Source: Bacteroidia bacterium (GTDB lineage: Bacteria > Bacteroidota > Bacteroidia > NS11-12g > UBA955). From it: DNA of 7,399 nucleotides. Of this stretch, positions 1 through 6,097 are shown in pieces. The DNA is taken from positions 1 through 7,399 of the forward strand of contig JALQWO010000086.1 of assembly GCA_023258655.1 (NCBI GenBank). The letters run 5' to 3'. Position 1 is the stretch's first letter, and each line of letters begins with the position of its first letter. The position numbers and the translations under genes were made by a program. The notes beneath the pieces are model-generated. The model searched no databases, was not told the DNA's origin, and saw only the letters and a program-made list of their open reading frames with translations.

Positions 1-166
1 TATTAAAATTCTGGCACTGGCCTTTTTGGTGTTGATTGGTGTGAGTTTGCTGGGAGAAGGTTTGGGCCAACACATCGAAAAGGGCTACATCTACTTTGCG
101 ATGGCGTTTTCGTTTGTGATTGAGTTGATCAACATGCGACTCGACAAACAACGGAAACACGGCTAA
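1..166 (+). CDS. TerC-family integral membrane protein, C-terminal end (partial)
   Basis: Only the last 54 codons are present, read from base 2 to a TAA at 164–166; the 5' part lies outside the window. The visible protein is one hydrophobic segment (IKILALAFLVLIGVSLL), a short loop containing GEGLGQHIEKGYIYFAMAFS, a second hydrophobic stretch, and a basic tail ending MRLDKQRKHG. The pattern G-x-H-I-x-K-G-Y-I-Y-F-A-M-A-F-S followed by an E-x-x-N is what I know from the C-terminus of TerC/Alx/YkoY-like membrane proteins, a family linked to metal ion (manganese) handling and tellurite resistance. Substrate and direction of transport cannot be told from this fragment. The gene converges on bshC, with 51 bases between the two stop codons and no convincing terminator there. 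Confidence 0.82.
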   Translation, partial: IKILALAFLVLIGVSLLGEGLGQHIEKGYIYFAMAFSFVIELINMRLDKQRKHG

Positions 167-217
167 AGCAATAACCGTAGCATACCCATTGACAATGTCG
201 ATGGAAAAAATCCATAA

Positions 218-1816
218 TTACAATTCTACCACGCCAAAAGCGGCATCCGGAGAATAATCATCCGCGGAACACAGGGCAGAAATCCATTCATCTCCGTACA
301 ATATCCAATGTTGAATCCAAAATAGAGATCGTTCTTGTGGGTGTGCTGATGAAAATTGAGATTCAATCAATTGCGCGGTCGATTGCCAAGCATCCGCACT
401 GAACTGGGATTCCAAATACGCCTCTGTGGCCGCCTTTCCCAATTTCTTTTGCCATTTCAGAAATGCATCAATTTCTTTCTTTGATTCCGACAAACCCGGT
501 GATTTCCATTGGTATAACACCTGTAACTGTTCTTGCAATGTGGCTGTTACCGTATCCACCGTCTTCAACACAGCGTTTTCACCCACCAATCTCTGCACAA
601 CGAGGTCTTTCACGCCCTCAACCCCCAAAAAGCAATCCTGAACCTGAATTCCAAGCCGGTCTATCTTTTTTTGCTGCGATGGCGTTAACACCACTCCCCC
701 TTTGCGATGCAACAATTGGGGCGCAGATAATTTCGCTTGTTCAAAGGCTTGAGCGGTTTGCAGCCAATATAAATATTCCGAAGGACCCGCTACGTAGGCC
801 ACACAAGGGAGTACACACTGCTGATACAGGGGGCGCAACAAAACATTGGCCGATAAATGCGCGATGCCGTCGCCCTGGAGTATCTCACGCATGTCTTCTT
901 TGCTCCACTGCAATGCTCCATCCGCGGTCTGAAATCCCTCCTCGGTGGGTTCTATGCGTGATCTTCTTTCCCCATCCACCCAAAATACGAGACTCGTCCC
1001 CACATGGGCAGGCGGTGTTTGTTTCGCCTCCTTCAATGCCTTTGTGCCATTTTGCAATGTGTGATGCAGTGCCTCGGAAAACAAAGCCTGCTCAAACAAA
1101 CTTCTGGCCTGTTTTTTCAGCCTCAGATCGCGGGGATCCAACACCAGTAAGCCAAATTCAGCAAAGAGTTCGGAAACCCACTGCGCGGTTGCTGACGCCA
1201 ATGTAGCCTGGGGCTTGAGATAATAGGCACGCGCTTGGTCTATCCGCTCTAATGCCTGTGGCGTTTTACCCAATTTATCTGTCAACCAATCAAACAAACC
1301 CGAGAGCGACTCCGTGGGCATATCCCCTACGGACGTTGACCAGGGTAAATCCCACTGATAACGATCTTGATTCAGGACAACATGATCAATCTCAGCCACA
1401 TCATGATCTTCACTGGCCATCCAAAAGACTGGAATAAAGTGATCCTTGGGATACTGTAATTTCAATTGATTCGCCCAATGAATGGTGGATGCGATTTTAT
1501 AAAGCACGTACGCAGGACCCAATCCAATGTGGATTTGCTGACCTGTTACCACCGTAAAGGCATTGGGTTCCGTAAGTAGATCAATGTTGGTTCGTTGAAG
1601 CGCACCGATATGTCCACCCAACTGTTCCCGCAATACTTGTTGTAGGGTTTGTCGCTGCAACAAATCAAATTGCCCTTGAACATTCTCCTTTACCTGAGCG
1701 GAATTGGCTGTAACTCCTTCAAATGGATACAATCCCAGACCCTTACCTTCCCATGCCGACTCGCGAAGAAACGAACTCAGTGACGATGAGGGATATGGAA
1801 TACACTTGATTTTCAC
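218..1816 (-). CDS. bshC: Bacillithiol biosynthesis protein BshC (putative cysteine-adding ligase)
   Basis: BshC is assigned to the last step of bacillithiol synthesis, adding cysteine to glucosaminyl-malate in the cytoplasm. The 532-residue product has the usual family length. Family hallmarks are visible: VVTGQQ at 89–94 followed by GLGPAYVLYKIAST (98–111), PVFWMASEDHD (129–139), and LLRPLYQ with AYVAGPSEYLYW near 326–351. Residues around 440–490 are rich in K, E and Q and may form the family's coiled coil. The start is GTG at 1816–1814; it overlaps the rimO stop as GTGA, no ATG lies nearby, and the N-terminus MKIKCIPYPSSSLSSF fits the family. No Shine-Dalgarno precedes it, so translation probably depends on ribosomes finishing rimO. 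It is the last gene of the ftsY–rimO–bshC run. bshA and bshB are not in the window. The family's biochemical activity has been hard to show directly, so the reaction is inherited from family assignment. Confidence 0.93.
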   Translation of the reverse strand: MKIKCIPYPSSSLSSFLRESAWEGKGLGLYPFEGVTANSAQVKENVQGQFDLLQRQTLQQVLREQLGGHIGALQRTNIDLLTEPNAFTVVTGQQIHIGLGPAYVLYKIASTIHWANQLKLQYPKDHFIPVFWMASEDHDVAEIDHVVLNQDRYQWDLPWSTSVGDMPTESLSGLFDWLTDKLGKTPQALERIDQARAYYLKPQATLASATAQWVSELFAEFGLLVLDPRDLRLKKQARSLFEQALFSEALHHTLQNGTKALKEAKQTPPAHVGTSLVFWVDGERRSRIEPTEEGFQTADGALQWSKEDMREILQGDGIAHLSANVLLRPLYQQCVLPCVAYVAGPSEYLYWLQTAQAFEQAKLSAPQLLHRKGGVVLTPSQQKKIDRLGIQVQDCFLGVEGVKDLVVQRLVGENAVLKTVDTVTATLQEQLQVLYQWKSPGLSESKKEIDAFLKWQKKLGKAATEAYLESQFSADAWQSTAQLIESQFSSAHPQERSLFWIQHWILYGDEWISALCSADDYSPDAAFGVVEL

Positions 1817-1820
1817 GATG
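1810..1820 (-). other. rimO/bshC stop–start overlap (GTGA) with conserved context
   Basis: On the minus strand this reads CATCGTGAAAA. The GTG start of bshC and the TGA stop of rimO share four bases. The same eleven bases occur at the ftsY/rimO junction (3123–3133). No purine-rich Shine-Dalgarno stands at the usual distance, which suggests termination–reinitiation coupling. Confidence 0.75.
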
Positions 1821-3129
1821 TTACTACTTCACCCATCAGGTCGTAAGTGCTGGCATCGGTAATCTTCACATTGGCAAAATCACCCATGCGCACATAATTG
1901 TCTTTGGCGGGCACCCTCACTTCATTATCCACTTCCGGACTGTCATACTCGGTCCTACCCACAAATTCATCCCCTTCCAATCGATCAAACAATACCTTGA
2001 GCGTTTGTCCCTTCAATTTTTGATTAAACTCCTCCGAAATCACCATTTGGGCCTCCATGATGGCGTCTGACCTTCGCTGTTTTTCTTCTTGCGGAATGTC
2101 ATCGGCCAATGTGTAGGCGTGGGTATTTTCTTCGTGCGAATAGGTAAATACACCCAGTCGTTCAAATCGAATGTCTTCAATGGCGTTGAGCAAGTCTTTC
2201 ACGTCTTCCTCTGTTTCGCCTGGGTGACCTACAAGCAGCGTGGTTCTTAACGCAATTCCAGGCACGCGATCGCGGATGGCATTGAGCACCTCGTAGGTTC
2301 TTCTTTTGGTGATACCGCGACGCATCGACTTCAGCATGGGGTCTGAAATATGTTGAATGGGGATATCCAAGTAATTGCATATGTTGCTGCGTTCTGCCAT
2401 CACATCCAATACATCCAGCGGAAACTGTGAAGGATAAGCATAGTGCAATCTCAACCATTCCAATCCCTCCACATCGGAGATGTGCTTCATTAGGTCGGCC
2501 AATTTGCGATCGCCATAGATATCCAAACCATAGCTGGTCGAATCCTGAGCGATCAACATCACTTCTTTCACACCGTTAGCCACCAAACCCTGTATTTCGC
2601 GTTTAATGGTCTCTATGGGCCTAGAAACGTGCTTCCCGCGCATCAGAGGGATGGCGCAGAATGAACACGGTCTATCGCAACCTTCTGAAATTTTGGTATA
2701 CGCGTAATGTTTGGGGGTTGTTTGCAATCGCTCACCCACCAATTCGTGCTTGTAATCCGCGCCCACCGTGCGCAACAAATGGGGCATATCCAAGGTTCCA
2801 AACCAAGCGTCTACCTCTGGGATTTCCGCTTGAAGTTCGTCTTTGTAGCGGTGCGACAAACAACCGGTAACATACAGTTTTTCGATATTGCCTTGCGCTT
2901 TGGCATCGGCATACGCCAGAATGGTATCGATGCTCTCTTGCTTGGCATTTTCAATGAACCCACAGGTGTTCACGATGACCACATCCGCATCGTCTTTGGT
3001 ACTTTCATGGGTTACATCAAATTGAGACGCTTTGAGCTGTCCCATCAACACTTCGCTATCCACCAGGTTTTTACTGCAACCCAATGTGATCACGTTTATT
3101 TTGGTTTCCTTGTTGGATTTGGTTTTCAC
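1813..3129 (-). CDS. rimO: Ribosomal protein uS12 methylthiotransferase RimO
   Basis: RimO is a radical-SAM enzyme that adds a methylthio group to the beta carbon of a conserved aspartate in ribosomal protein uS12. The 438-residue product is of normal length. The N-terminal UPF0004 domain carries the three cysteines for the auxiliary [4Fe-4S] cluster: C18 (TLGCSKN), C56 (NTCGFIE) and C90 (VTGCLSHR). The radical-SAM motif CxxxCxxC is at 151–158 (EGCDRPCSFC). The C-terminal ~70 residues (from about 370, KLKGQTLKVLFDRLEG) fit the TRAM domain. LGCSKN and the sequence RPCSFCAIPLMRGKHVSR point to RimO over the tRNA enzyme MiaB. The start is GTG at 3129–3127, overlapping the ftsY TGA by four bases; the N-terminus MKTKSNKETKINVITLGCSKN matches the length of Bacteroidota homologues as I know them. 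The 3' end overlaps bshC in the same way. No defect is seen. Confidence 0.96.
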   Translation of the reverse strand: MKTKSNKETKINVITLGCSKNLVDSEVLMGQLKASQFDVTHESTKDDADVVIVNTCGFIENAKQESIDTILAYADAKAQGNIEKLYVTGCLSHRYKDELQAEIPEVDAWFGTLDMPHLLRTVGADYKHELVGERLQTTPKHYAYTKISEGCDRPCSFCAIPLMRGKHVSRPIETIKREIQGLVANGVKEVMLIAQDSTSYGLDIYGDRKLADLMKHISDVEGLEWLRLHYAYPSQFPLDVLDVMAERSNICNYLDIPIQHISDPMLKSMRRGITKRRTYEVLNAIRDRVPGIALRTTLLVGHPGETEEDVKDLLNAIEDIRFERLGVFTYSHEENTHAYTLADDIPQEEKQRRSDAIMEAQMVISEEFNQKLKGQTLKVLFDRLEGDEFVGRTEYDSPEVDNEVRVPAKDNYVRMGDFANVKITDASTYDLMGEVVTS

Positions 3130-3133
3130 GATG
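3123..3133 (-). other. ftsY/rimO stop–start overlap (GTGA) with conserved context
   Basis: Reads CATCGTGAAAA on the minus strand: the TGA stop of ftsY overlaps the GTG start of rimO by four bases. It is identical over eleven bases to the rimO/bshC junction. No Shine-Dalgarno is visible upstream, so coupled translation is the likely mode. Confidence 0.75.
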
Positions 3134-4115
3134 CAAAAATCGATTTGATAAAATCGTACTTGTTAAACAATTTGAGGTCTTCGGCTTTTTCACCCAATCC
3201 GATATATTTCACAGGCAATTGGTAGGCGTGACTCACCCCGATAACTACGCCCCCTTTGGCGGTTCCGTCGAGTTTGGTCACGGCCAAAGTATTCACTTGG
3301 GTTGCGGCGGTAAATTGCTTGGCTTGCTCAAAGGCATTTTGTCCGGTGGTGGCATCAATGACCAACAGCACCTCATGGGGTGCATCGGCTTTGAACTTTT
3401 CGATGACTCTGCGGATTTTCGACAGCTCATTCATGAGCCCCACTTTGTTGTGTAACCGTCCGGCCGTATCAATGATCACCACATCGGCATTTTCTTCCAC
3501 AGCTTGTTTCACGGCATCGTAGGCCACCGATGCCGGGTCTGTATTCATCCCATGCGATACGATAGAAACGCCTGCGCGGTTCTGCCAAATGCTCAATTGC
3601 TCAACGGCAGCCGCACGGAAGGTATCGCCAGCGCCCAGAATCACTTTTTTTCCCAATTGGGCATAGTGATGGGCCAACTTACCGATGGTGGTGGTTTTCC
3701 CAACGCCATTGACACCCACAACCAACACCACATAGGGTGTTGAGGCGCCTTGGAGACTCAACTCTTTGGCTACTGGAGACTGAATGTCGGGCATGAGCTT
3801 GGCGATTTCATCGGCCAGCAATTCATGCAATTCCTCCTCAGACACATAAGCATCTTTGGACACCCGTTTTTCGAGATTCTCTATGATCTGTACGGTGGTT
3901 TCCACACCCACATCTGAGGTGAGGAGCACTTCTTCCAACTCATCGAGAAAATCCCCGTTAACTTGACGCTTGCCTGTAAACAATCTACCCAATTTGGATA
4001 GAAAACCCGTACGCGTTTTTTCCATGGCCGCTTGGGTTTGGGCGGCTTGCTCTTCCTGGGCGGCGGGTATTTCCTCCTTGGGTTTGTTTTTCGAGAACCA
4101 ATTGAAGATGGACAT
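3126..4115 (-). CDS. ftsY: Signal recognition particle receptor FtsY
   Basis: FtsY is the SRP receptor GTPase that docks ribosome–SRP complexes at the inner membrane for co-translational insertion. At 329 residues it is a short form: a basic/aromatic amphipathic start (MSIFNWFSKNKPK), a brief Glu/Gln/Ala-rich linker (residues 14–32), then the NG domain. GTPase motifs are intact: P-loop GVNGVGKTT (134–142), DTFRAAA (164–170), DTAGR (216–220), TKLDG (280–284) and GLGEK (306–310). The N-domain helices span about 40–110. It lacks the long acidic A domain of the E. coli protein, which is common outside Gammaproteobacteria. The ATG at 4115–4113 is 21 bases after the T-tract of a strong terminator. 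Its TGA overlaps the GTG of rimO, so ftsY, rimO and bshC are probably one transcript. I see no convincing promoter between the terminator and the start codon. Confidence 0.97.
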   Translation of the reverse strand: MSIFNWFSKNKPKEEIPAAQEEQAAQTQAAMEKTRTGFLSKLGRLFTGKRQVNGDFLDELEEVLLTSDVGVETTVQIIENLEKRVSKDAYVSEEELHELLADEIAKLMPDIQSPVAKELSLQGASTPYVVLVVGVNGVGKTTTIGKLAHHYAQLGKKVILGAGDTFRAAAVEQLSIWQNRAGVSIVSHGMNTDPASVAYDAVKQAVEENADVVIIDTAGRLHNKVGLMNELSKIRRVIEKFKADAPHEVLLVIDATTGQNAFEQAKQFTAATQVNTLAVTKLDGTAKGGVVIGVSHAYQLPVKYIGLGEKAEDLKLFNKYDFIKSIFAS

Positions 4116-4136
4116 GGGCTACTTTGATGTGAAGGT

Positions 4137-4161
4137 AAAAAAAAAGCCCCATTGAGGGGCT
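4137..4161 (-). terminator. Intrinsic terminator after the rpmB–rpmG–DUF4295 genes
   Basis: On the minus strand, AGCCCC, a five-base loop TCAAT, and GGGGCT form a six-pair stem, five of the pairs G–C, followed directly by nine Ts (4145–4137; the first T belongs to the stem's last pair). The hairpin begins 22 bases after the DUF4295 stop codon. On the plus strand the hairpin has no T-tract, so it acts in one direction. It should end the ribosomal-protein transcript and separate it from ftsY, unless read-through feeds ftsY. Confidence 0.88.
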
Positions 4162-4183
4162 ATAATATCTTTTGAAGGATTAA

Positions 4184-4339
4184 TTATTTCGCGAAGAACG
4201 CCTTTACCTTGTCGGCAGGCAAAATTTCTTCTTTGAAAGAGTAAGCACCGCTCTTGGGCGATTTTACTACCTTGATTGCTTTCACGTATTCGCTACCGGC
4301 ACCTTCTTTTTTCAGTGTTGCTACTACCTTCTTTGCCAT
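4184..4339 (-). CDS. DUF4295 family small basic protein, probable ribosome-associated protein
   Basis: This is a 51-codon gene. The product begins MAKKVVATLKKEGAGSEYVK and ends PADKVKAFFAK; it is strongly basic, with about a quarter lysine. It matches the DUF4295 family, which in Bacteroidota sits directly after rpmG. From memory, structural work on a Flavobacterium ribosome placed a protein of this family in the large subunit under the name bL38; I cannot verify that here. The ATG at 4339–4337 shares one base with the rpmG stop (TAATG), and an AAGGAG sequence stands eight bases upstream, inside the last codons of rpmG, so the start is well determined. Two Lys-Lys pairs, no cysteine and no hydrophobic segment fit an RNA-binding role (inference). 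The gene ends 22 bases before a strong terminator and is the last of the trio. Confidence 0.9.
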   Translation of the reverse strand: MAKKVVATLKKEGAGSEYVKAIKVVKSPKSGAYSFKEEILPADKVKAFFAK

Positions 4340-4521
4340 TATTTGATCTCCTTATGTACAGTTACTTTGCGCATGTATGGGTTGTATTTCTTCAACTCAA
4401 TACGTTCCGCAGTGTTTTTCTTGTTTTTGGTGGTGATGTAACGACTCATGCCGGCAACACCGCTGCCCTTTTGCTCTGTGCACTCAAGGATTACTTGAAC
4501 ACGGTTTCCTTTTTTTGCCAT
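4339..4521 (-). CDS. rpmG: Large-subunit ribosomal protein bL33
   Basis: The product is 60 residues, starting MAKKGNRVQVILECTEQKGSG and containing SRYITTKNKKNTAERIELKKYNP, the conserved core of bL33, which lies near the E site of the large subunit. It ends in the HKEIK typical of Bacteroidota versions. Only one cysteine (C14) is present, so the two CxxC zinc pairs of the zinc-binding paralogue are missing; this is the zinc-independent form. The ATG at 4521 is two bases after the rpmB stop. An AAGGA sequence at 4537–4533, made by the rpmB codons for KKGK, is 11 bases away and is a weak Shine-Dalgarno at best. The stop shares one base with the DUF4295 start. Confidence 0.97.
   Translation of the reverse strand: MAKKGNRVQVILECTEQKGSGVAGMSRYITTKNKKNTAERIELKKYNPYMRKVTVHKEIK
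4346..4353 (-). promoter_or_regulatory. Shine-Dalgarno sequence for DUF4295 inside rpmG
   Basis: The minus strand reads AAGGAGAT, with AAGGAG at 4353–4348 and eight bases to the ATG at 4339. It is made by the codons AAG GAG ATC of the bL33 C-terminus (KEIK-stop). Such a complete Shine-Dalgarno is uncommon in Bacteroidota, whose ribosomes hide the anti-Shine-Dalgarno tail. Confidence 0.7.
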
Positions 4522-4523
4522 GA

Positions 4524-4757
4524 TTAAATCTTTCCTTTCTTAAACAAATTGTTGATGCAAGAAGAAATACCTTTCTTATCAATGGTTTTGATTGTAGACG
4601 CAGCTACTTTCAAGGTAATCCACTCCCCTGTTTCGGGAATAAAAAACTTCTTGGTTTGAAGGTTGGGATAAAAACGACGCTTCGTTTTCTTGTTAGAATG
4701 CGAAACATTGTTGCCCTTCATGGCCTTCTTTCCGGTTAAATCACAAACGCGAGACAT
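4524..4757 (-). CDS. rpmB: Large-subunit ribosomal protein bL28
   Basis: The product is 77 residues, starting MSRVCDLTGKKAMKGNNVSHS and continuing NKKTKRRFYPNLQ, the diagnostic bL28 core (S-R-V-C-x-x-T-G-K, G-N-N-V-S-H, T-K-R-R-F-x-P-N-L). It belongs to the 50S subunit. It lacks paired CxxC motifs, so it is the zinc-free form. It is the first gene of the bL28–bL33–DUF4295 trio, which is packed with a 2-base gap and then a 1-base overlap. A Bacteroidota-type promoter ends 14 bases before its ATG, giving a leader of about ten bases that is A/T-rich next to the start (CCCCAAAAATT then ATG) and has no Shine-Dalgarno, as is usual for the phylum. Confidence 0.97.
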   Translation of the reverse strand: MSRVCDLTGKKAMKGNNVSHSNKKTKRRFYPNLQTKKFFIPETGEWITLKVAASTIKTIDKKGISSCINNLFKKGKI

Positions 4758-4771
4758 AATTTTTGGGGTTG

Positions 4772-4802
4772 CAAATATACCTATTTATTTTCATCATTCA
4801 AA
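4772..4802 (-). promoter_or_regulatory. Bacteroidota-type sigma-A promoter for rpmB–rpmG–DUF4295
   Basis: On the minus strand, TTTG (4802–4799) is followed after exactly 19 bases by TATATTTG (4779–4772). This is a full match to the known Bacteroidota consensus TTTG-N19–21-TAnnTTTG. Transcription should start a few bases downstream, about 4765–4768, roughly ten bases before the rpmB ATG. The -33 box lies in the last codons of the ligase gene, and the ligase stop codon falls in the spacer next to the -7 box. Confidence 0.85.
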
Positions 4803-6097
4803 GCATATTCCTTCTTTATTTTGGAATTCATGCCATTTTTTTTGGCCATTAAGCCTTGAAATACCGCCAAGAGGACCAAAATGCCCGCTTGTCGCTCCAT
4901 CAAGCTCTCAAACATCATCGCCAAAACCAGCGCCAGCCACAGACCGTACCCTTTCACACCTTGGACTGAATCACCTTCGCCCAGGACCAAGAAGCCCAGG
5001 ACAAAAATCGAGAACCAAGGCAGCCACCCACTTTGTAAGGCCCCTTCCAACCATTGGTTGTGTACCCCAATCCTATGTCGCTCCGCCAATGCCACCTCAT
5101 TGGACGCATAGGCATTTTTGAGAACATCATCTACGCCCACGCCATTGCCTGTCACCAACCTCTCCTTTTGTCCCAATACACCCGCGGCCGTTTTCCATGC
5201 CACCCACCGCTGTCCAAAACTCTGATGTGTCACATCGCCACCTTGGAAAGTCGTTTTGAGATCCACCAAGGTATTTGATACCCGATTTTGCACGCTTGGA
5301 AGCAAAAGCAATAAACCCATCAATAACAGTCCCAACAGCGAACCACGCAAAAGGATATTTCGTTGGCCTTTGAGACATTGCCAAGCCATCAAACCTCCGC
5401 CCGCATATAGCACCACAAGTCCAGTCCGGGCGCCCAAGATATGCATACAAACCACCAGCACCAACAATGCCCCAATGAGCCAATGGCGCGATTCTGGGCT
5501 CCACAGTTGGTGATTCAGGATTCCATAAACCATCAACAACACCACTGCGCCTACCATTACGGCAAATTCGATGTGATAAACGTTGGAATACAGGGGAATG
5601 GGTTTGCTCTCCAGTACCATTTGATCGTAGAAAGTTTGGTGTTGGAAGTAATGTATTACACTGCTCACCGATATCCACAACAAGGGCAACACCAATATGG
5701 GCCAAGCGCGGTAAAGCACGGTGGGGAGGCGGCGGCCGGTCGCATACAACCCAAAAACCAAACACAAGGGCAATTTTACTTGGATTTTCACGAGGGCCAA
5801 TTTCTGCAAATCGGCCGCCGCCCTATCGGTGGGAAACGACATCGTCATCCAACCCATGGCTGCACTGTCCCACAAACTCAACAAATTCCAAAATAACGCC
5901 AAAGACATCGCAGCGAATCCCCAACGCTGAACAGTAGATATCGCCATCACATCCGCTAAAAAAAGCAGTTGTAACACGTACAATCCCAGGCAAATGGAGG
6001 AAAGGGCCGGTGAAAAATGAATGCATCCCAACGACATCCAAAGAAGGACGTCGGTTCGCCAAAAATCTTCGCTCAACAGGGATTTATTGGGCCACAT
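4781..6097 (-). CDS. O-antigen ligase / Wzy-C family polytopic membrane protein
   Basis: With the start at the ATG at 6097 (MWPNKSLLSEDFW) the protein has 438 residues. The open frame runs 34 codons further upstream, but that part lies within the LysM gene and looks like shadow sequence. About ten hydrophobic segments are seen, near residues 20–50, 59–76, 108–121, 132–148, 178–194, 206–221, 227–239, 250–267, 359–373, 385–396 and 405–417, with a large loop at about 268–358. Two hallmarks of the Wzy_C/WaaL family are present: ARTGL with R224 in the middle of the protein, and HNQWLEGALQSGWLPW with H346 at the end of the large loop, preceded by GNGVGVDD (317–324). In WaaL such Arg and His residues are needed for moving a polyprenyl-linked glycan onto lipid A–core. 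Whether this protein is a ligase, a polymerase or a protein O-glycan ligase cannot be told. No glycosyltransferase is nearby. The gene overlaps the LysM gene by 14 bases and probably shares its transcript. Confidence 0.82.
   Translation of the reverse strand: MWPNKSLLSEDFWRTDVLLWMSLGCIHFSPALSSICLGLYVLQLLFLADVMAISTVQRWGFAAMSLALFWNLLSLWDSAAMGWMTMSFPTDRAAADLQKLALVKIQVKLPLCLVFGLYATGRRLPTVLYRAWPILVLPLLWISVSSVIHYFQHQTFYDQMVLESKPIPLYSNVYHIEFAVMVGAVVLLMVYGILNHQLWSPESRHWLIGALLVLVVCMHILGARTGLVVLYAGGGLMAWQCLKGQRNILLRGSLLGLLLMGLLLLLPSVQNRVSNTLVDLKTTFQGGDVTHQSFGQRWVAWKTAAGVLGQKERLVTGNGVGVDDVLKNAYASNEVALAERHRIGVHNQWLEGALQSGWLPWFSIFVLGFLVLGEGDSVQGVKGYGLWLALVLAMMFESLMERQAGILVLLAVFQGLMAKKNGMNSKIKKEYALNDENK

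Noticed and set aside
201..215. An inverted repeat, ATGGA-AAAAA-TCCAT, between the convergent TerC and bshC genes.
   Set aside because: It has only five pairs, mostly A–T, and no T-tract follows on either strand, so it does not support a terminator.
463..1206. A 247-codon open frame on the plus strand, opposite bshC.
   Set aside because: It lies wholly antisense to a well-recognised gene. Its product is Pro/His/Ser-rich with no domain pattern, as expected for a shadow frame.
4690..5121. A 143-codon plus-strand frame across the start of rpmB and the end of the ligase gene.
   Set aside because: It is antisense to two supported genes and to the rpmB promoter, with Pro/Ser/His-rich low-complexity content.
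5127..5765. A 212-codon minus-strand frame inside the O-antigen ligase gene.
   Set aside because: It is out of frame within a gene that has clear family motifs. The translation is Arg/Gly/Pro-rich with no membrane pattern.
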